DNA of 64,000 nucleotides from Marmoricola sp. URHB0036 (GTDB lineage: Bacteria > Actinomycetota > Actinomycetes > Propionibacteriales > Nocardioidaceae). The DNA lies in the NCBI RefSeq assembly GCF_000426045.1, contig NZ_AUEP01000008.1:186001-250000 (forward strand), written 5' to 3'. A program made the translations under genes and the position numbers. Shown in pieces: positions 7,865 through 15,771 of the stretch (positions are counted from its first letter, which is position 1; every line of letters begins with the position of its first letter). The notes below the pieces were generated by a model that saw only the letters and a list, made by a program, of their open reading frames with translations, did not search any database and was not told the DNA's origin.

Positions 7865-9055
7865 ATGCCACCTGACCTCACCCGCACCCGCGTCGGCATC
7901 GTCGGTGGTGGGCCGGCCGGACTGATGCTGTCCCACCTGCTCGCGCGGGCCGGCATCGACTCGGTCGTCGTCGAGCTGCGCACGCGCGAGGAGGTAGAGC
8001 ACACCCACCGTGCGGGGATCCTCGAGCAGGACAGCGTCCGGCTGCTCGACGAGACCGGCGTCTCGGACCGGGTGCTGCGTGACGGCTACCGCCACGAGGG
8101 CATCGACCTGGCCTTCGGCGGAGCCGGGCACCGCATCGACTTCGAAGCACTGGTGGGCGCCTCGGTCCAGCTCTATCCGCAGACCGACGTCTTCATCGAC
8201 CTCGCCGACGCCCGGGACCGTGACGGTGGCGACGTGCGCTACGACGTGAACGAGGTGGGCGTCGTCGACGTCACCAGCGACCAGCCCGGCGTGCTGTTCA
8301 CCGACTCGGCGGGGGAGCGGCAGGAGGTGCGCTGCGACTACCTCGTCGGTGCCGACGGCTCCCGCAGCATCTGCCGTGACAGCTTCCCGGAGAGCCAGCG
8401 ACGCCAGTTCTTCCGCGAGTACCCGTTCGCCTGGTTCGGCATCCTGTGCGAGGCACCCCCCAGCGCGCCCGAGCTGATCTACAACCACTCCGAGCGCGGC
8501 TTCGCCTTGATCAGCCAGCGCACCGAGACCTTGCAGCGGATGTACTTCCAGTGCGACCCGCACGAGGACGTCGACGACTGGTCCGACGACCGGATCTGGG
8601 AAGAGCTCCAGACGCGGGTCGGCGCCAACGGCTACACCCTTCAGGAGGGGCCGATCACCTCGCGCACCGTGCTGCCCTTCCGCAGCTTCGTCCAGGAGCC
8701 CATGCGCCACGGCAACCTGCTGCTGGCCGGCGATGCTGCCCACACCGTGCCCCCGACCGGTGCCAAGGGGCTCAACCTCGCGCTCGCCGACGTGCGGGTG
8801 CTGGCCGAGGAGCTCGAGCGCGCGATCAGCAAGAAGGACGGCTCGCTCCTGGACTCCTACACCGAGCGGGCGCTGGACCGGGTGTGGAAGGCGCAGCACT
8901 TCTCCTACTGGATGACCACGATGCTGCACCGGCCCGCCGAGGCCAGTCCCTTCGACCTGCGCCGGCAGGTGGGGGAGCTCTCGTCGGTGGTCTCGTCGAC
9001 CGCCGGGTCGACGTACCTCGCCGAGGCCTACACCGGGTGGCCGGACCGCGATTAG
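7865..9055 (+). CDS. pobA: 4-hydroxybenzoate 3-monooxygenase
   Basis: FAD-dependent aromatic hydroxylase of 396 aa that converts 4-hydroxybenzoate to protocatechuate, feeding the adjacent pca operon. The three flavoprotein hydroxylase motifs are present: GIVGGGPAGL (residues about 11-20), the DG motif YLVGADGSRS, and the GD motif LLLAGDAAHTVPPTGAKGLN. HTHRAGILEQ near the N-terminus is typical of PobA. Length matches the family. The ATG at 7865 lies 50 bp after pcaR, and co-regulation by PcaR is likely. Confidence 0.95.
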   Translation: MPPDLTRTRVGIVGGGPAGLMLSHLLARAGIDSVVVELRTREEVEHTHRAGILEQDSVRLLDETGVSDRVLRDGYRHEGIDLAFGGAGHRIDFEALVGASVQLYPQTDVFIDLADARDRDGGDVRYDVNEVGVVDVTSDQPGVLFTDSAGERQEVRCDYLVGADGSRSICRDSFPESQRRQFFREYPFAWFGILCEAPPSAPELIYNHSERGFALISQRTETLQRMYFQCDPHEDVDDWSDDRIWEELQTRVGANGYTLQEGPITSRTVLPFRSFVQEPMRHGNLLLAGDAAHTVPPTGAKGLNLALADVRVLAEELERAISKKDGSLLDSYTERALDRVWKAQHFSYWMTTMLHRPAEASPFDLRRQVGELSSVVSSTAGSTYLAEAYTGWPDRD

Positions 9056-9103
9056 TGGGCGCCCGGAGGCGTCGAACACCTCCGCGAGGAGCATGCTGGG
9101 CAA

Positions 9104-9499
9104 GTGGACACCTCCCAGCAGGTACTCGAAGCGGCCCGCTTGCGTGCGGCCGCGCTTGCGGCCGGTGATGCCCAGGAGCTGCGCGAGATGCTGCATCCCC
9201 AGTTCCGCTGGTTCTCCCACACCGGCGAGCGCTTCGACCGCGAGTCCTATGTGCAGTCCAACACCGGTGGCGCCAACCGCTGGGACGGTCAGGAGCTTTC
9301 CGAGGTCGAGGTGGTCGCCCACCCGCACACCGCGGTGCTGCGCTGCCAGGTCGTCGACACCGTCGACCGCGGCTCCGGACCCGAGCAGTTCCGGATGCCG
9401 ATGACCCAGGTCTGGGTACGCCGGGGCGACCGCTGGGTCTGCCTGGCTGGGCATGCCGGACCTCGCTTTCCTGAGAATTTTGTCCCGACTGGTCCATAA
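9104..9499 (+). CDS. NTF2-like / SnoaL-type fold protein
   Basis: A 131-aa protein with the cone-shaped NTF2/SnoaL (DUF4440-like) pattern: an N-terminal helix LRAAALAAGDAQELREML, then HPQFRWFSHTGERFDRESY, ending in beta strands TQVWVRRGDRWVCLAGHAGP. Members can be small-molecule enzymes or binding proteins, and function cannot be assigned here. It starts with GTG at 9104, 48 bp after pobA and in the same direction, so it may be co-transcribed with it; whether it plays a part in aromatic degradation is unknown. Confidence 0.75.
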   Translation: MDTSQQVLEAARLRAAALAAGDAQELREMLHPQFRWFSHTGERFDRESYVQSNTGGANRWDGQELSEVEVVAHPHTAVLRCQVVDTVDRGSGPEQFRMPMTQVWVRRGDRWVCLAGHAGPRFPENFVPTGP

Positions 9500-9507
9500 A
9501 TGCCCGA

Positions 9508-9523
9508 ACCGGTCCAGACCGGT
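9508..9523. repeat. Inverted repeat after the NTF2-like gene
   Basis: Perfect 7-bp arms ACCGGTC and GACCGGT separated by CA, starting 8 bp after the preceding stop codon. There is no T-run, so it may be either a weak terminator hairpin or an operator for the small downstream ORF. Confidence 0.45.
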
Positions 9524-9647
9524 CGAGAGCGTGAGTGACCTGAGCGAGTCAATATCCATGGCCCGTTCGGACTATTTGTGCGTGTCACGCGTCAGACAAA
9601 ACCGGACAAGGCGTCTCATGGTCATAGGACCTCAGAGGGAGATTCCG

Positions 9648-9791
9648 ATGATTGCGACAGAAGCGGCCTTGTACGGCCGCACCAGCGCCAGCGGATCTGG
9701 CGTGACCACCTTGCTCGTGTGTGGCTGCGGCCAGGAGATCGGCACGACCAAGCGGCTGCACTGCCCGCGTTGCGGGTGCTGCCTGAACTAG
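9648..9791 (+). CDS. Small Cys-rich protein (47 aa), unknown
   Basis: Short ORF with ATG at 9648 preceded by GAGGGAG at a good distance. The C-terminal half holds five cysteines, CGC followed after about 14 residues by CPRCGCC, resembling a miniature zinc ribbon. I do not recognise the family. It stands alone between the NTF2-like gene and the pgsA block, about 150 bp from either. A longer in-frame reading from 9453 overlaps the upstream gene and is unlikely. It could be a genuine small zinc-binding protein or a chance ORF. Confidence 0.45.
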   Translation: MIATEAALYGRTSASGSGVTTLLVCGCGQEIGTTKRLHCPRCGCCLN

Positions 9792-9884
9792 CCCGAGTCG
9801 CCGACGCGACCTAGCGGCACGGCACCTCAAGCACCGCAAGACCCGCAGATAGGGTGACCTCCGACGACCCGTCAGGAGGACACC

Positions 9885-10496
9885 GTGGCTCGGCCCCCCG
9901 TGCGGGAGCGAACCTCCGCCGTGTGGACGCTCCCCAACATCATCAGCACCGTGCGGCTGGCCGGCGTCCCCCTCTTCCTGTGGCTGGTGATCGGCCCCGA
10001 GGCCGATGTCTGGGCCCTCGTCGTGCTGATGGTCGCCGGCTTCTCCGACTGGCTCGACGGTTACCTCGCCCGCCGGCTGAACCAGATGTCCAAGCTCGGC
10101 GAGATCCTCGACCCGGTGGCCGACCGGCTCTACATCCTGGCCGCCGTGATCGGCCTGCTCTACCGCGACATCATCCCGTGGTGGGTGGCCGTGATCCTGC
10201 CCCTGCGCGACGTCTTCCTCTGGGGCCTGGTGCCCTTCCTGCGCACCCGCGGCTACTCGGCCCTTCCGGTCCACTACCTCGGCAAGACCGCGACCGCAGC
10301 GCTGCTCTACGCCTTCCCGCTCCTGTTCCTCGGCGACGGTGACGGCGCCGTCGCCACCCTGGCGCAGGTCTTCGGCTGGGCCTTCGCCATCTGGGGGATC
10401 GGGCTCTACTGGTGGGCCGGCCTGCTCTACGCCTGGCAGGTGCGCAAGCTGCTGGCCGACCGCGACCGACGCGCTCCCAGGCTCGCGGACGGCTGA
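9885..10496 (+). CDS. CDP-alcohol phosphatidyltransferase, PgsA-like membrane enzyme
   Basis: Integral membrane enzyme of 203 aa, of the class that condenses a CDP-alcohol lipid with an alcohol. The full signature is visible as SDWLDGYLARRLNQ followed by GEILDPVADR, supplying the four metal-binding Asp residues. Several hydrophobic segments surround it. The GTG at 9885 has the strong Shine-Dalgarno AGGAGG. It heads a block ordered like mycobacterial Rv1822 (pgsA2) to Rv1832. The lipid made (phosphatidylglycerophosphate or another) is not certain, so I leave the symbol blank. Confidence 0.92.
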   Translation: MARPPVRERTSAVWTLPNIISTVRLAGVPLFLWLVIGPEADVWALVVLMVAGFSDWLDGYLARRLNQMSKLGEILDPVADRLYILAAVIGLLYRDIIPWWVAVILPLRDVFLWGLVPFLRTRGYSALPVHYLGKTATAALLYAFPLLFLGDGDGAVATLAQVFGWAFAIWGIGLYWWAGLLYAWQVRKLLADRDRRAPRLADG

Positions 10497-10500
10497 CGCC

Positions 10501-11364
10501 GTGGCCCGAGACGCCGACACCCGACTCCCGCCCCAGGCCGCCATGGGGCTGCTCGACTACCTGACCACCCACGCGATGGACGAGGACTACGAGTTCGTCT
10601 CGGAGCGACGCCAGCGCGCCGAGGCGCGGGGCGAGTCGGTCGAGAAGGCCCCGTCGAGATCCCGCATCGGAGTCGTCGGCGCGCTCGTGATGGCGCTGTT
10701 CGCCGTGCTCGTGGTCACTGCCGCCGTGCAGACCTCGCGCAACTCGGTCAGTGACGAGAAGGAGCGCCGCGAGCTCGTCGGCCAGGTCGACCAGGCGCGT
10801 GCCCAGGTCGACGGTGACCGGTCGCGGCTGACCGCCCTCCAGCAGGAGGTACGCCGGCTGCAGACCCGGCAGCTGAGCAACGACACCTCGGCCAAGGGGG
10901 TGCTCGACACCATCAAGCTCCTGGGCATGCGCGCCGGGACGATCCCAGTGCGCGGTCCCGGCGTACGCGTGGTCGCCGACGACGCGAAGGGCGCCGACAG
11001 TGCCCGCAACGAGGTGCTCGACTCCGACCTGCAAAAGCTCGTCAACGGGCTCTGGGAGGCGGGGGCCGAGGCGATCTCGCTCAACGGCCAGCGACTCACC
11101 AACCTCAGCACCATCCGGCTGGCCGGCAACGCGATCACGGTCAACGCCCACTCGCTGCGCCGTCCCTACGTCGTACAGGCGATCGGCAACAAGGACACGC
11201 TGCCGGCGCGTTTCGCAGAAACGACGAGCGGTCAGGCATGGTTGGACCTGCAGCGCGAGGTCGGACTGCGCTTGAAGATCACGCCGGAGTCGTCGCTCCG
11301 GCTCCCCGCAGCGGAGGTCTCCCTGCGCTACGCCAACCAGAAGAAACCAGGAGGCGCGTCGTGA
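10501..11364 (+). CDS. DUF881 family membrane-anchored protein (first copy)
   Basis: A 287-aa protein with a cytoplasmic N-terminus, one membrane helix around residues 55-77 (IGVVGALVMALFAVLVVTAAV), a coiled coil to about residue 125 and a C-terminal DUF881 domain facing outwards (GPGVRVVADDAKG, then AEAISLNGQRLTN). Function is unknown; the family sits with division and envelope genes in actinobacteria. GTG start at 10501, four bases after the upstream stop. Its own stop overlaps the next gene (GTGA). Confidence 0.88.
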   Translation: MARDADTRLPPQAAMGLLDYLTTHAMDEDYEFVSERRQRAEARGESVEKAPSRSRIGVVGALVMALFAVLVVTAAVQTSRNSVSDEKERRELVGQVDQARAQVDGDRSRLTALQQEVRRLQTRQLSNDTSAKGVLDTIKLLGMRAGTIPVRGPGVRVVADDAKGADSARNEVLDSDLQKLVNGLWEAGAEAISLNGQRLTNLSTIRLAGNAITVNAHSLRRPYVVQAIGNKDTLPARFAETTSGQAWLDLQREVGLRLKITPESSLRLPAAEVSLRYANQKKPGGAS

Positions 11365-11693
11365 TCGCGATCATCGGGCTCGTGGTCGGTGTCGTCCTCG
11401 GCCTGTTCCTCACCCCGGACGTGCCGCTGTCGATGGAGCCCTACCTTCCCATCGCCGTGGTTGCCGCCCTCGACGCGGTCTTCGGTGCGTTCCGCGCCTT
11501 CCTCGACGGGATCTTCGACGACAAGGTCTTCGTGGTCTCCTTCATCAGCAACGTGCTGATCGCGGCCATGATCGTCTTCCTCGGCGACAAGCTGGGGGTC
11601 GGTGCCCAGCTCTCCACCGGCGTCGTCGTCGTGCTCGGGATCCGGATCTTCTCCAACGTGGCCGCCATCCGGCGTCACATCTTCCACGCATGA
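11361..11693 (+). CDS. sbp: Small basic membrane protein (Sbp family, DUF1290)
   Basis: A 110-aa hydrophobic protein with about three membrane segments: IAIIGLVVGVVLGLFL at the N-terminus, a central VVAALDAVFGAFRAFLDGIFDDK motif typical of the family, and a segment around VSFISNVLIAAMIVFLGDK. It is named after Bacillus Sbp, encoded in the ftsA/ftsZ region. It is encoded between two DUF881 genes with 4-bp overlaps on both sides, which suggests that the three products act as one membrane complex. Biochemical role unknown. Confidence 0.9.
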   Translation: MIAIIGLVVGVVLGLFLTPDVPLSMEPYLPIAVVAALDAVFGAFRAFLDGIFDDKVFVVSFISNVLIAAMIVFLGDKLGVGAQLSTGVVVVLGIRIFSNVAAIRRHIFHA

Positions 11694-12439
11694 GCGAGAC
11701 CGGCACGCCTCCCCGTGAGCGGTCCGGCATGGACCGCCTGCGGCGGGCCCTGAAGTCTCCTTCGCGCGGCCAGGCCGTGGTGGGCGTCCTCGTCGGCATC
11801 CTGGCCTTCGCCGCGGTGACCCAGGTCCGCCTGGCCGGGAAGGACGACACCTACGCCAATCTCCGTGAGGCCGAGCTGATCCAGGCGCTCAACGGTCTCC
11901 AGGCGGCCTCGCGCAAGGCCGAGCGGGACATCTCCGACCTCGAGACCACCCGTGACCAGCTGCGCAGCAGCACCCTGCGCCGGACGACCGCGCTGGAGCA
12001 GGCGCAGAAGGAGGTGCAGACTCTCGGGGTGCTCGCCGGCACGGTGCCGGCCACCGGACCCGGCATCACCATCACCGTCGAGGACCCGAAGAACGAGCTC
12101 AGCCTCAACCACCTGCTCGACGGGATCGAGGAGCTGCGCAACGCGGGGGTCGAGGCCGTGGAGATCAACGACCGGGTGCGCGTGATCGCCCAGACCTCCT
12201 TCGAGGAGGATCCCGACGGGGTGCGGGTCGACGGCGTCGTGCTCAAGCCGCCGTACGTCATCGACGCGATCGGCAGCCCGGACACCCTGGCGGGCGCGCT
12301 GCAGTTCCAGGACGGTTTCACCGACGACGTGGAGGCCGACGGCGGGAAGGTGTCGATCAAGAAGGCCGACCGCGTCGAGGTCTCGGCCACCCGCACTCCC
12401 GTGAAGCCCCGCTACGCCGAAGCCGTGCCCGGGCAGTAG
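11690..12439 (+). CDS. DUF881 family membrane-anchored protein (second copy)
   Basis: A 249-aa paralogue of the protein at 10501. It has a membrane helix around residues 28-47 (AVVGVLVGILAFAAVTQV), a coiled coil (about 55-105) and a C-terminal DUF881 domain (GPGITITVEDPKN, then GVEAVEINDRVRV). The ATG at 11690 overlaps the sbp stop (ATGA). It is the homologue by order of mycobacterial Rv1825, and an envelope role is likely but unproven. Confidence 0.88.
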   Translation: MSETGTPPRERSGMDRLRRALKSPSRGQAVVGVLVGILAFAAVTQVRLAGKDDTYANLREAELIQALNGLQAASRKAERDISDLETTRDQLRSSTLRRTTALEQAQKEVQTLGVLAGTVPATGPGITITVEDPKNELSLNHLLDGIEELRNAGVEAVEINDRVRVIAQTSFEEDPDGVRVDGVVLKPPYVIDAIGSPDTLAGALQFQDGFTDDVEADGGKVSIKKADRVEVSATRTPVKPRYAEAVPGQ

Positions 12440-12477
12440 CCTCGACCTCCTGTGGTGCCACGACAACAAGGAGCAGC

Positions 12478-12861
12478 GTGTTTCCTGAAGAGCTGAAGTA
12501 CACCGCCGAGCACGAGTGGCTGCGCGATCCGGGCCAGGCCGAGGGCTCGGTCCGTGTGGGTATCACCTCCTACGCCCAGGACGCGCTCGGTGACATCGTC
12601 TTCGTCCAGCTGCCCGAGGTCGGGGACACCGTGACCTCGGGGGCGGTGGTGGGCGAGCTCGAGTCGACCAAGTCGGTCAGCGAGGTCTACGCGCCCGTCG
12701 GTGGCGAGGTGGTGGCCCGCAACGAGGCCCTTGACGCCACGCCTGAGCTGGTCAACACCGACCCGTACGGCGACGGCTGGCTCTTCGAGATCGCCCCCGA
12801 CAACAGCGGCTCGGCCGACCTGCTGGACGCCGCGACCTACGAGGCCGGGCTCGAGGCCTGA
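12478..12861 (+). CDS. gcvH: Glycine cleavage system H protein
   Basis: Lipoyl carrier protein of 127 aa that shuttles the aminomethyl group of glycine between the P, T and L proteins. The lipoyl domain is complete, with the modified lysine in GELESTKSVSEVYAP (about K65). GTG start at 12478 after AAGGAG. gcvP lies about 4 kb downstream in the same direction; gcvT and the lipoamide dehydrogenase gene are not in the window, as in mycobacteria. Confidence 0.96.
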   Translation: MFPEELKYTAEHEWLRDPGQAEGSVRVGITSYAQDALGDIVFVQLPEVGDTVTSGAVVGELESTKSVSEVYAPVGGEVVARNEALDATPELVNTDPYGDGWLFEIAPDNSGSADLLDAATYEAGLEA

Positions 12862-12938
12862 GCCCTCACCCGGACGTCGACGAAACTCCGCTCGGGGTTG
12901 TCCGCGCGGTTGCCCGCCGCTGGTAGGTTGACGGCCAG

Positions 12939-12969
12939 AACCCTGAACCTCCACTGGTGGTTCAGGGTT
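12939..12969. repeat. Inverted repeat in the garA leader
   Basis: Perfect 11-bp arms AACCCTGAACC and GGTTCAGGGTT enclose 9 bases, 26 bp before the garA ATG. It could be a leader hairpin or an operator; there is no T-run, so a classical terminator for gcvH is less likely. Confidence 0.55.
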
Positions 12970-12994
12970 ACCTCGGAGAAAGGAGAGGCACGAG

Positions 12995-13522
12995 ATGCCC
13001 TATTGCTCGCAGTGCGGGAGTCAGAACTCCGACAACGCCCGTTTCTGCTCGCAGTGCGGTACCCCGCTGGCTCCTCCCACCGAACCCGAGGGCGAGCAGG
13101 TCCCCGACGACGCCACCGCGACGATCACCTTCGGGGCACCGGCCAAGGCCGCTGACGCCGACGAGCGCACCTCGCTGAACGCCGCCGACGCGGCCGCTGT
13201 CGACGCGCTCCCTGCCGGCAGCGCGCTGCTGGTCGTCCAGCGTGGTCCCGGCGCCGGCAGCCGCTACCTGCTCGACACGCAGCTCTCCACCGTGGGCCGG
13301 CACCCCGAGAGCGACATCTTCCTCGACGACATCACCGTCTCCCGGCGACACGTCGAGTTCCGCCGCGAGGACGACACCTTCCGGGTGCACGACGTGGGCA
13401 GCCTCAACGGCACCTACCTCAACGGCGACCGGGTCGACGACGCCGAGCTGCAGAACGGCGACGAGGTCCGCATCGGCAAGTTCCGCCTGATCTTCTTCGC
13501 CAGCGACGCGAAGGGCAACTGA
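12995..13522 (+). CDS. garA: FHA-domain protein, GarA/OdhI-like
   Basis: A 175-aa phosphopeptide-binding protein. An N-terminal zinc ribbon (C4, C7, C18, C21) is followed by an acidic linker containing a possible phospho-Thr stretch DDATATITF, then an FHA domain with GRHPESDIF and SRRHVEF, the pThr-binding loops. GarA and OdhI inhibit 2-oxoglutarate dehydrogenase and act on glutamate metabolism when unphosphorylated; kinases switch them off by phosphorylating the N-terminal Thr motif. The zinc ribbon is an addition relative to mycobacterial GarA. The ATG at 12995 follows AAAGGAGAGG. Confidence 0.88.
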   Translation: MPYCSQCGSQNSDNARFCSQCGTPLAPPTEPEGEQVPDDATATITFGAPAKAADADERTSLNAADAAAVDALPAGSALLVVQRGPGAGSRYLLDTQLSTVGRHPESDIFLDDITVSRRHVEFRREDDTFRVHDVGSLNGTYLNGDRVDDAELQNGDEVRIGKFRLIFFASDAKGN

Positions 13523-13525
13523 CCC

Positions 13526-14248
13526 GTGCGTGAGGCGGCCCGAATCACCATCGGGCAGGCCGTCGCCGACCTCAAGGCGGAGTTCCCGGACGTCGACATC
13601 AAGGAGTCGAAGATCCGGCACCTGGAGAACGAAGGGCTCGTCGAGCCCGAGCGGACTCCGTCGGGCTACCGCAAGTACTCCGTGCAGGACATGGAGAAGC
13701 TGCGCTACATCATCCGGGCCCAGCGGGAGCACTTCCTGCCGCTCCGGGTCATCCGGGAGCACCTCGATGCCCTCGACCGTGGTCTGGAGCCGCCTGCGCT
13801 GAGCGGGGCGCCGAGCATCCCCGGCTCGTTGATGGCCAACCCGGCCCCGGGTGCCGAGTCCCTGCTCTCCCACTCGGCCGACGTCCGCATCTCGCGGCGA
13901 GAGCTGATCAAGACGGCCGAGATCACCGAGGAGCTGCTCGACCAGCTCGAGAACTTCGGTCTGGTGCGCACCCGCACCGGTTCCAAGCACTACGACGCCG
14001 ACGCGCTCGTGATCGCCAAGGTGGCGGGGGAGATGGCGGCGTACGGCCTCGAGCCCCGGCACCTGCGCGCCTTCCGGACCGCCGCCGAGCGCGAGGTGGG
14101 ACTGGTCGAGCAGGTCGTCTCACCGATCCGGCGCAGCCGTGAGGACGGCGCGGAGGGACGAGCCGCCCAGACGATGGACGAGATGGCGGTGCTCTCGATC
14201 CGGCTGCACGCCGCCCTGGTCAAGTCCGGGCTGCGCTCCTTGCGCTGA
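13526..14248 (+). CDS. MerR-family regulator, FtsR/Rv1828-like
   Basis: A 240-aa DNA-binding protein. The N-terminal winged HTH of MerR type spans about residues 8-75 (KIRHLENEGLVEPERTPSGYRKY), and a second, HTH-like C-terminal domain follows (SRRELIKTAEITEELLDQLENFGLV). This pairing next to garA is that of FtsR of Corynebacterium (an ftsZ regulator) and Rv1828 of M. tuberculosis. GTG start at 13526, three bases after the garA stop, so the two genes form one unit. The FtsR function is inferred from family and synteny. Confidence 0.87.
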   Translation: MREAARITIGQAVADLKAEFPDVDIKESKIRHLENEGLVEPERTPSGYRKYSVQDMEKLRYIIRAQREHFLPLRVIREHLDALDRGLEPPALSGAPSIPGSLMANPAPGAESLLSHSADVRISRRELIKTAEITEELLDQLENFGLVRTRTGSKHYDADALVIAKVAGEMAAYGLEPRHLRAFRTAAEREVGLVEQVVSPIRRSREDGAEGRAAQTMDEMAVLSIRLHAALVKSGLRSLR

Positions 14249-14268
14249 GCCCGACCTCGTGGCGGGCC

Positions 14269-14595
14269 TCAGTGGGCGCCGTGCAGGTTCAGCACGACCA
14301 CGCCGACGATGATGAGGGTCAACGCGAGCACCTTGGTCAGGTCCCACGACTCACCCAGCAGTACGACGCCGACGACTGCGATCGCCGCCGTGCCGAGCCC
14401 GGCCCAGATGGCGTAGGCGACCGAGACAGGGACCTGGCGCACCACGATGGCCAGCATCCAGATGGAGACGGCGTAGCCGATCAGCACGATCGTGGTCCAG
14501 AACGGGTCGTGGAAGCCGTCGGCGCGGGGGAGCGCAGCGGTCGCCCCCACCTCGATGCCGATCGCCAGCAGCAGCACTGCCATCGCCAGACCCAT
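14269..14595 (-). CDS. SMR-family small multidrug/guanidinium-type transporter
   Basis: Four-helix membrane protein of 108 aa. The first helix has the essential Glu in AIGIEVGATAAL (about E15) that binds substrate and protons. VSVAYAIWAGLGTAAIAVVG is the conserved third-helix pattern of the family. Such proteins export cationic compounds; SugE-like members export guanidinium. The ATG at 14595 is preferred because GAGG lies 11 bases upstream; a GTG at 14604 is possible. It diverges from a TetR gene, and two palindromes between them probably control it. Confidence 0.87.
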   Translation of the reverse strand: MGLAMAVLLLAIGIEVGATAALPRADGFHDPFWTTIVLIGYAVSIWMLAIVVRQVPVSVAYAIWAGLGTAAIAVVGVVLLGESWDLTKVLALTLIIVGVVVLNLHGAH

Positions 14596-14621
14596 GTCGT
14601 CCACGTCCTCGAAGCTCTCTG

Positions 14622-14637
14622 TGTAGCGTTCGCTACA
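14622..14637. promoter_or_regulatory. TetR operator palindrome 1
   Basis: TGTAGCGTTCGCTACA: perfect 7-bp arms with a 2-bp centre, between the divergent SMR and TetR genes. Its centre is 24 bp from that of a second, nearly identical palindrome. Confidence 0.8.
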
Positions 14638-14645
14638 AAGACAAA

Positions 14646-14661
14646 TGTAGCACTCGCTACA
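14646..14661. promoter_or_regulatory. TetR operator palindrome 2
   Basis: TGTAGCACTCGCTACA: 6-bp perfect arms, differing from palindrome 1 in two central positions. It lies 8 bp before the tetR start codon, so binding would block tetR as well as the SMR gene. Confidence 0.8.
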
Positions 14662-14669
14662 CTGAGGGA

Positions 14670-15224
14670 ATGAGTGATCGTCGGCATGATCTGGCGGAGG
14701 CGGCCACGGACTACGTCCTCGAGCACGGCCTGCTCGACCTGAGCCTGCGCCCGCTGGCAGCGGCCCTCGGCACCAGCGACCGGATGCTGCTCTACCACTT
14801 CAAGGACAAGCTCGACCTGGTCGCGACGGTGCTCAACGTCTCCAACGCCCGCTCGGTGCGGGGGATCCGTGAGCTCAGGCCGTCGCGTGACGTGCGCCAG
14901 GCCGTGGTCGACCTGTGGGGCGTGGTCAGCCAGCCCGAGCAGGCACGCTGCCAGCGGTTGTACGTCGAGGCCGCGGCTCTCGGAGTCCTCGGGGCAGAGC
15001 CATTCGCGACCGTGGTGGGGGAGGCCAACGAGGAGTGGCTCGGCGCCCTCGCGGACCACCTCGTGTCCTCCGGGATGCGGACCTCCGACGCGGGCCGCGC
15101 CGCCCGCTTGGTGGAGGCGGCGTTCATGGGCTTCCAACTCGACGAACCCCTCGAGCCGGCGATGCAGATCAGGCGCAGCATCGGTGATCTTGCCGACGCC
15201 GTCGCGGCTGTTTGGTCCGAGTAG
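14670..15224 (+). CDS. TetR-family transcriptional regulator of the SMR gene
   Basis: A 184-aa regulator with an N-terminal HTH (about residues 8-50, LDLSLRPLAAALGTSDRMLLYHFKDK) and an all-helical ligand domain. The YHFKDK motif is the typical end of the TetR HTH. It diverges from the SMR transporter gene over a short region with two 16-bp palindromes, the standard arrangement for a self-regulating efflux repressor. The gene pair interrupts the otherwise conserved order merR - DUF151 gene. Confidence 0.88.
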   Translation: MSDRRHDLAEAATDYVLEHGLLDLSLRPLAAALGTSDRMLLYHFKDKLDLVATVLNVSNARSVRGIRELRPSRDVRQAVVDLWGVVSQPEQARCQRLYVEAAALGVLGAEPFATVVGEANEEWLGALADHLVSSGMRTSDAGRAARLVEAAFMGFQLDEPLEPAMQIRRSIGDLADAVAAVWSE

Positions 15225-15233
15225 GCTGGCCGT

Positions 15234-15707
15234 ATGCGCGAGGTCGAGGTCGTCGGGGTCCGGGTCGAGATGCCCTCCAACCAGCCCATCGTGCTGCTGC
15301 GCGAGCTGATGGGGGAGCGTTACCTCCCCATCTGGATCGGCGCCGTCGAGGCGACCGCGATCGCGTTCGCCCAGCAGGGGGTGGTGCCGCCGCGGCCCCT
15401 GACCCATGACCTGCTGCGCGACATCCTCGAGGCCACCGGCAACGAGGTCTCCGAGATCCGGATCACCGAGATGCGCGACAACGTCTTCTACGCCCAGCTG
15501 GTGCTCGCCTCCGGCGTCGAGGTCAGCGCCCGACCGTCGGACTCGATCGCCCTCGCGCTGCGCACCGGCTCGCGGATCGTGTGCTCGGAGGAGCTGCTCG
15601 ACGACGCCGGGATCGTCGTACCCGACGAGCAGGAGGACGAGGTGGAGCGGTTCCGCGAGTTCCTCGACCACGTCTCACCCGAGGACTTCGACGAGGGCCA
15701 GAAGTGA
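15234..15707 (+). CDS. DUF151 / bifunctional nuclease family protein
   Basis: A 157-aa protein of the bifunctional nuclease (BFN, DUF151) family: MREVEVVGVRVEMPSN at the start, then LPIWIGAVEATAIAFA and VSARPSDSIALALRTGS, the most conserved family stretches. An acidic tail follows. Plant and Thermotoga members have DNase/RNase activity; the mycobacterial homologue Rv1829 has the same position. The ATG at 15234 is 9 bp after the tetR stop. The biological role in actinobacteria is not established. Confidence 0.88.
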   Translation: MREVEVVGVRVEMPSNQPIVLLRELMGERYLPIWIGAVEATAIAFAQQGVVPPRPLTHDLLRDILEATGNEVSEIRITEMRDNVFYAQLVLASGVEVSARPSDSIALALRTGSRIVCSEELLDDAGIVVPDEQEDEVERFREFLDHVSPEDFDEGQK

Positions 15708-15722
15708 CCCCGGAGGCGTTCC

Positions 15723-15748
15723 TTCACCTTCAAGTGAAACTTTAAGGT
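15723..15748. repeat. Nested inverted repeats upstream of the second merR gene
   Basis: TTCAC/GTGAA (15723-15727 and 15734-15738) and ACCTT/AAGGT (15726-15730 and 15744-15748) overlap in an A/T-richer stretch 24 bp upstream of a candidate -35 box. Placed as an upstream regulator site for the promoter at 15772-15801. Confidence 0.4.
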
Positions 15749-15771
15749 TGAGCGACACGCCGCAGCGCTCT

